Virus record (IMG/VR): IMGVR_UViG_3300047560_000557
Coordinates: 1 to 33,408 of that record
Strand: one strand, 5' to 3'
Source: a virus
Length of the DNA: 33,408 nt
Made by a program: the position numbers and the translations under genes. How positions within the stretch are numbered: the first letter of the stretch is position 1; each line of letters opens with the position of its first letter. Below, piece after piece: positions 30,038 through 33,408 of this stretch. A model generated the notes under the pieces. That model saw only the letters and a list, made by a program, of their open reading frames with translations. It searched no databases and was not told the DNA's origin.

Positions 30038-31533
30038 TATGATATCACACGAATTCCATATAGTGCTTCAAATCTATCTGCATCTTCTCTATCATTGACC
30101 ATTGGCTCGCCTCTGATGTTTAAACTCGTGTTGAGTAGCATAGGGCATTCAGTCATTACATACCACTTCTCTAGTAGTTCTCTGATTCCTGATCCATCTT
30201 TTGGCACAGTCTGGACACGACTAGTCCCGTCGTGATGAACGATAGCAGGAAATAAGTCAGGGCACCTGCAAGTAGCGATGACTTGCATGTAGCGACTATC
30301 ACGCCAATTGTCAGGCATAATAAAATACTCGTCAACCAACTCTTCCAGAATAACTGGCGCAAAGGGTCTGAATTTTTGTCTACGTTTAATTTCATTTACT
30401 GTCTCCTTAATCGTGCTGCCTCGAGGGTCTGCAAGGAGCGAACGGTTTCCGAGTGCACGAGGGCCGAACTCTGCTCGACCGGATGCCACACCCACAATTT
30501 GCTTAGTAAGTAACTCACTAAGGATGTCATTAACAGGATAATTGCCAGGAATATTATGCCCAAGATAAGCACTCCGAAAGTCAATTCTACCCCCATACCC
30601 CAAAGCGGCAGCACCAAGGCTACTACCAGCATCACCGGGATTAGGCATAATCCATATATTATCGAATTTCTGTCCGAGGAGTCTGTTCGCACTACAGTTG
30701 AGGGCGACACCACCTCCATAAACAAGGTTTTTACTCTTTCCATACACTCTTGCCTTTTGCATTACTTGCATTATCAATTGTTCTACAAGTAGTTGACTAC
30801 TAGCGGCAATGTCCATATTGTCAGCGCCATCTAAGTAAGTATTGTCAACACCTATGTGCAAGTTATGCTTAAACTCAAGGTCACTGCTAGATTCTAACAG
30901 ATCCATATGCATTTGAGCATAGTGTTTGGGTTCACCGTATGCAGCCATACCCATCATAATATACTCTTCATCCATGGGTGCCAAACCCACCCGTTGTGTC
31001 ATTGCACTATAGAACAATCCAATGCTGTTAGGGTATTTATTACTGTACAGTTTCTTGTACTGCGCCTTACCATTCTTATAACAGGCATCCCATATAGTTA
31101 TAGTATCGAACTCTCCGATTGCGTCAATCACAACGACGGTAGCATCAGTGAATGGACTCGTTTGAAACCCTGCTGCCGCATGACTCAAATGATGATTATG
31201 TGTATGAATCTTGCCGCCGCGACCATCTTGTAACTGATGCAACACACCCTTACCGATGATATTACTAGCAAATAAATTAGCAATACAAGTATCTTCACCC
31301 GCACGTAACTGACGTAGATACTTCATAAACGGGCGCTCATAGTAATGAACTTCAATATCATGTCGGTCGTCTATGTAATTCATAGCGTCCTTGACGATAT
31401 CAATGTTCAAGTACTTTGTGTGCTTATTGCCGCAATATCTCTCACTGTGGCTAGCGAACGTAATCTCACCCTTGTCACTGACAACTGATAAAGCGGCATC
31501 ATGGAAGCCGCAACTGATTCCGATATAATCCAT
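30037..31533 (-). CDS. NodU/CmcH-family carbamoyltransferase
   Basis: A 498-residue O-carbamoyltransferase that moves a carbamoyl group from carbamoyl phosphate via carbamoyl-AMP to a hydroxyl, as in Nod factors, tobramycin and cephamycin synthesis. N-terminal Kae1/TsaD-like domain: GISCGFHDAALS (5-16), HHLSHA metal site (114-119), VIDAIGE (135-141), GGGVALNC. C-terminal domain: GRAEFGPRALGNRSLLADPR, FRPFAPVI, DGTSRVQTV and LLNTSLNIRGEP. All hallmarks are intact. It lies between small and large accessory genes of the same strand; the likely acceptor is a sugar or modified base. Confidence 0.93.
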   Translation of the reverse strand: MDYIGISCGFHDAALSVVSDKGEITFASHSERYCGNKHTKYLNIDIVKDAMNYIDDRHDIEVHYYERPFMKYLRQLRAGEDTCIANLFASNIIGKGVLHQLQDGRGGKIHTHNHHLSHAAAGFQTSPFTDATVVVIDAIGEFDTITIWDACYKNGKAQYKKLYSNKYPNSIGLFYSAMTQRVGLAPMDEEYIMMGMAAYGEPKHYAQMHMDLLESSSDLEFKHNLHIGVDNTYLDGADNMDIAASSQLLVEQLIMQVMQKARVYGKSKNLVYGGGVALNCSANRLLGQKFDNIWIMPNPGDAGSSLGAAALGYGGRIDFRSAYLGHNIPGNYPVNDILSELLTKQIVGVASGRAEFGPRALGNRSLLADPRGSTIKETVNEIKRRQKFRPFAPVILEELVDEYFIMPDNWRDSRYMQVIATCRCPDLFPAIVHHDGTSRVQTVPKDGSGIRELLEKWYVMTECPMLLNTSLNIRGEPMVNDREDADRFEALYGIRVIS

Positions 31534-31534
31534 A

Positions 31535-31630
31535 TTAATAAATGAAAGGATCTCGCTTACGTAATTCTTTGATACGCTTACGGTATTTGTATTCTCTGAC
31601 TAGCTTTTTAAAGAAATTAATTATGAACAT
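31535..31630 (-). CDS. 31-residue basic phage peptide (RKRDPFIY type)
   Basis: ATG to TAA, MFIINFFKKL followed by RKRIKELRKRDPFIY. A small protein ending in (K/R)ELRKRDPFIY is, from memory, very common in uncultured T4-like phages, with unknown function; the amphipathic start suggests membrane contact. It overlaps the end of the TctC-like gene by 14 bases and ends one base before the carbamoyltransferase ATG. Confidence 0.7.
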   Translation of the reverse strand: MFIINFFKKLVREYKYRKRIKELRKRDPFIY

Positions 31631-32522
31631 AATATTTGTCTAGGTACTCTCTTGTGAATTTGATTCTAGCTTCTGCTGACTTTACCGTACTATTTATAGG
31701 GGTATGGAAGGGGATACGACTTTTATAGAAAGCCTGACTGCTTGGAGTTGCAATAGCTGCATTCATTCTCTTGTTAAAGAATTGAACTTCCTCATCGCTA
31801 GCGTCAGCTTTCATATAGATATTTGACCCAGTGATTAATCCTACGCTATGCGGCTGAACCTTTTCGTAGATGTTTTCAGTATGACTACGCTTTGAGGGCG
31901 CAACGTGTGCGATTTCTTTAACGTATGGGTATTGGTCTAACAATGGCTTAATAGTTCCGCTATCTACATATACATCTAAGATACCCTCACGCAAGCTAAC
32001 TAAACTCTCTGCAGGGTTCTTGTACAGCACTAATTCATACTTGGCATTTAGCTTCTCCAAATACATAGTAAACAATCTAGTGCTATTGTGTGAAAACCCA
32101 CCCACTAAGATAGGCTTACCTGATTCTTTGCTACGCTTGACTAATCCTGTAACTGAGTCAGGATGCCCACTAGGAGTAAAGACAAACTGACTCAATGTTA
32201 CTAAGCCTACAACAGGTCTTATTGAATCAGCACTTGGGCTTGATTCTGGGAATAGCTTCTGATTCAAGCCGACAACACTATTGCCACCGCATAGAAACTT
32301 TGCTTTATTGTTGTTGATAAATGCTTTGTGTCCTAGACTTTGGTCTCCACCTGCAACGTTAATCACAACCGACTTAGTACCATACAATGAATCATATGAT
32401 TCCATCACATTGCGACACAATAAGTCTAAGAAGTTCCCTGCGGGTACGGATACAATGACCTCAATGTCTTGAGCCATTGCTGAGTTAGTTAATAATAAAA
32501 GAATTAAAAATAGTTTTTTCAT
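31617..32522 (-). CDS. TctC/Bug-family periplasmic solute-binding protein
   Basis: A 301-residue exported protein: signal peptide MKKLFLILLLLTNSAMA, cleaved before QDIEVIV. The two-lobed binding-protein pattern (VIVSVPAGNFLDLLCR, VVINVAGGDQSLGHKAF, GGFSHNSTRLFTMYLEK, LREGILDVYVDSG) matches the tripartite tricarboxylate transporter receptor family (TctC, Bug proteins), which is hugely expanded in Bordetella, Cupriavidus and Comamonadaceae. Length is normal. Its ATG overlaps the stop of PP-loop paralogue 3 (ATGA). No membrane transporter genes are present, so it would feed a host transporter or serve another role. Confidence 0.8.
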   Translation of the reverse strand: MKKLFLILLLLTNSAMAQDIEVIVSVPAGNFLDLLCRNVMESYDSLYGTKSVVINVAGGDQSLGHKAFINNNKAKFLCGGNSVVGLNQKLFPESSPSADSIRPVVGLVTLSQFVFTPSGHPDSVTGLVKRSKESGKPILVGGFSHNSTRLFTMYLEKLNAKYELVLYKNPAESLVSLREGILDVYVDSGTIKPLLDQYPYVKEIAHVAPSKRSHTENIYEKVQPHSVGLITGSNIYMKADASDEEVQFFNKRMNAAIATPSSQAFYKSRIPFHTPINSTVKSAEARIKFTREYLDKYYVHN

Positions 32523-33408
32523 AGTTTGTAAAATTTAGAATGTATGGAACTGAATCCATGTGTATGTATTTTGCTGTTGAAGTATTTCTCGTCTATACCC
32601 TTGCCCATCATATCAATAGCATATTCATAGTTGTGAAGTAAGTCACCGCCTACCCCCTCGTAGAACCAACGGTTCAATATTCTACCTACATTCTGTCCGG
32701 GCTTTCCTGTTTGAAAGTCTGGTCTATGCGTAGGATCGTATATGATAGATTGCATCACATCGCGGAAGATACCTACTTCCTGCTTCAATGTCTTGTTGAA
32801 TAGATTCTGCACAAGAATATTACTTTCACACGCAGCCTTAATCTCTTGTGCTTGCTTAACAACAATCTCGGGCATATCTGGTGTCCAATAAAAGAACTCG
32901 GTGACCGATATATCAAACAAGTCTTTTAGTGTATAGTCTCTGGGTTCAATATGATACGCTGATTGGTCAGCAAATGTACAGTAATAGCCCGTACCATCAT
33001 AGTGTACTAAGGGCTTGTCGATACCTAGTAACTGACATGAACGCTTGCCCTTCTCAGATACTTTCAATATCTCAACATCATTGAACTGACACATTGCTCT
33101 ACTGATAACGCCCAAGTTATATGAGGCGCCGGGTTGAATAATCTCTGTCCAATTATCATGCTTGAACGTATCTAATGTAGCTACGCTCATATCCTGCACA
33201 GTAATCGTAGTGTTTCTTAGCTGATGCTCGTGCTTCTTTAGATAGGGAATAGCTTGATATTCAAATTCAGCCCAGTGATTACTAAAGTCTGTATCGTCTT
33301 TTGCTTTAATGTGTTTAAGCATGGGCTTGGGTACTTGAATAATAATTTGGTCTAGATGAATATTATTATCAATAAATGAATGCAACATATTGTTGCTATC
33401 CTGTCCAC
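32519..33408 (-). CDS. PP-loop ATPase, paralogue 3 (cut by the window edge)
   Basis: A third member of the family at 23888-26225. The frame remains open to the window end, and its first visible codons (G-Q-D-S-N-N) are the second half of the SGGxDS PP-loop, so the N-terminal domain lies outside. Conserved blocks are FYWTPDMPEIVVKQAQ, RILNRWFYEG and, at the end, HSKFYKL. It is more diverged than the other two. An internal Met at 33388 would be a false start. It lies in the same coupled string as the TctC-like and carbamoyltransferase genes. Confidence 0.85.
   Translation of the reverse strand, partial: GQDSNNMLHSFIDNNIHLDQIIIQVPKPMLKHIKAKDDTDFSNHWAEFEYQAIPYLKKHEHQLRNTTITVQDMSVATLDTFKHDNWTEIIQPGASYNLGVISRAMCQFNDVEILKVSEKGKRSCQLLGIDKPLVHYDGTGYYCTFADQSAYHIEPRDYTLKDLFDISVTEFFYWTPDMPEIVVKQAQEIKAACESNILVQNLFNKTLKQEVGIFRDVMQSIIYDPTHRPDFQTGKPGQNVGRILNRWFYEGVGGDLLHNYEYAIDMMGKGIDEKYFNSKIHTHGFSSIHSKFYKL

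Noticed and set aside
32519-33388. Start of PP-loop paralogue 3 at the internal Met (33386-33388)
   Set aside because: The codons before it encode G-Q-D-S, the end of the SGGxDS loop, so the gene continues beyond the window.
1-33408. Genome-wide recoding of UAG as a sense codon
   Set aside because: Apart from codon 5 of the gene at 20575-21153 no gene shows an in-frame TAG; large late genes such as terminase are open under the standard code.
1-33408. Prophage or integrated element with attachment sites
   Set aside because: No integrase, excisionase, repressor or direct repeats flanking a block were seen; gene content is that of a lytic T4-like phage.
1-33408. CRISPR arrays or insertion sequences
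   Set aside because: No regularly spaced DNA repeats and no transposase-like reading frames were found; the repeats at 28900-29700 are in-frame protein repeats of one gene.

Overview
The window is about 33 kb of a T4-related tailed phage genome (Caudoviricetes, myovirus-type replication and packaging genes). Nearly every gene lies on the minus strand, genes are packed with 1- or 4-base start/stop overlaps, and there is no integrase, repressor or attachment site. The host is probably a Gram-negative betaproteobacterium (Burkholderiales-like). The evidence is a Burkholderiales-style porin, a TctC/Bug-type binding protein, a BPSL0761-like small protein and a permuted tmRNA with a proteobacterial-type tag. 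This host call is inference from gene content only.

Layout, left to right. 1-4.4 kb: recombination and ssDNA-binding genes (UvsX/RecA, a small acidic protein, a UvsY candidate, a gp32-like SSB). 4.5-9.7 kb: packaging and structural genes (large terminase, a fibre-like protein, a methyltransferase, small conserved proteins). 9.7-11.3 kb: the only plus-strand gene, a secreted DNA/RNA nuclease, convergent with an i-spanin/o-spanin pair. 11.3-15 kb: a translationally coupled string with a sugar-nucleotide epimerase, thymidylate synthase and DHFR. 15-19.5 kb: an early region with near-perfect sigma70 promoters, a MoxR AAA+ ATPase with its VWA/metallopeptidase partner, and an HExxH protease-like protein. 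19.5-23.5 kb: a rubredoxin/rubrerythrin pair, a tRNA with a CUA (amber) anticodon, and an outer-membrane porin. 23.6-33.4 kb: an accessory region with three paralogous PP-loop ATPases, a NodU/CmcH carbamoyltransferase, a 1011-residue repeat protein, a periplasmic TctC/Bug-like protein and a circularly permuted two-piece tmRNA.

Two RNA-level stories stand out. First, the permuted tmRNA (tag ANDESFALAA, G3-U70 acceptor) has a 181-base intervening segment almost completely filled by a 55-codon membrane-protein ORF whose stop lies one base before the mature tmRNA 5' end. Second, the amber-suppressor-like tRNA lies about 1 kb from a gene with a strong ribosome binding site whose fifth codon is an in-frame TAG; TAG is otherwise almost absent as a stop here (one gene in more than 50).

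Regulation is readable from sequence. Early genes have TTGACA-17-TATAAT promoters, and in three cases the -10 box sits 5-6 bases before ATG, which predicts leaderless mRNAs. Other genes have T4-late-like TATAAATA motifs, some embedded in hairpins in a way that resembles T4's hairpin control of late genes on read-through transcripts.
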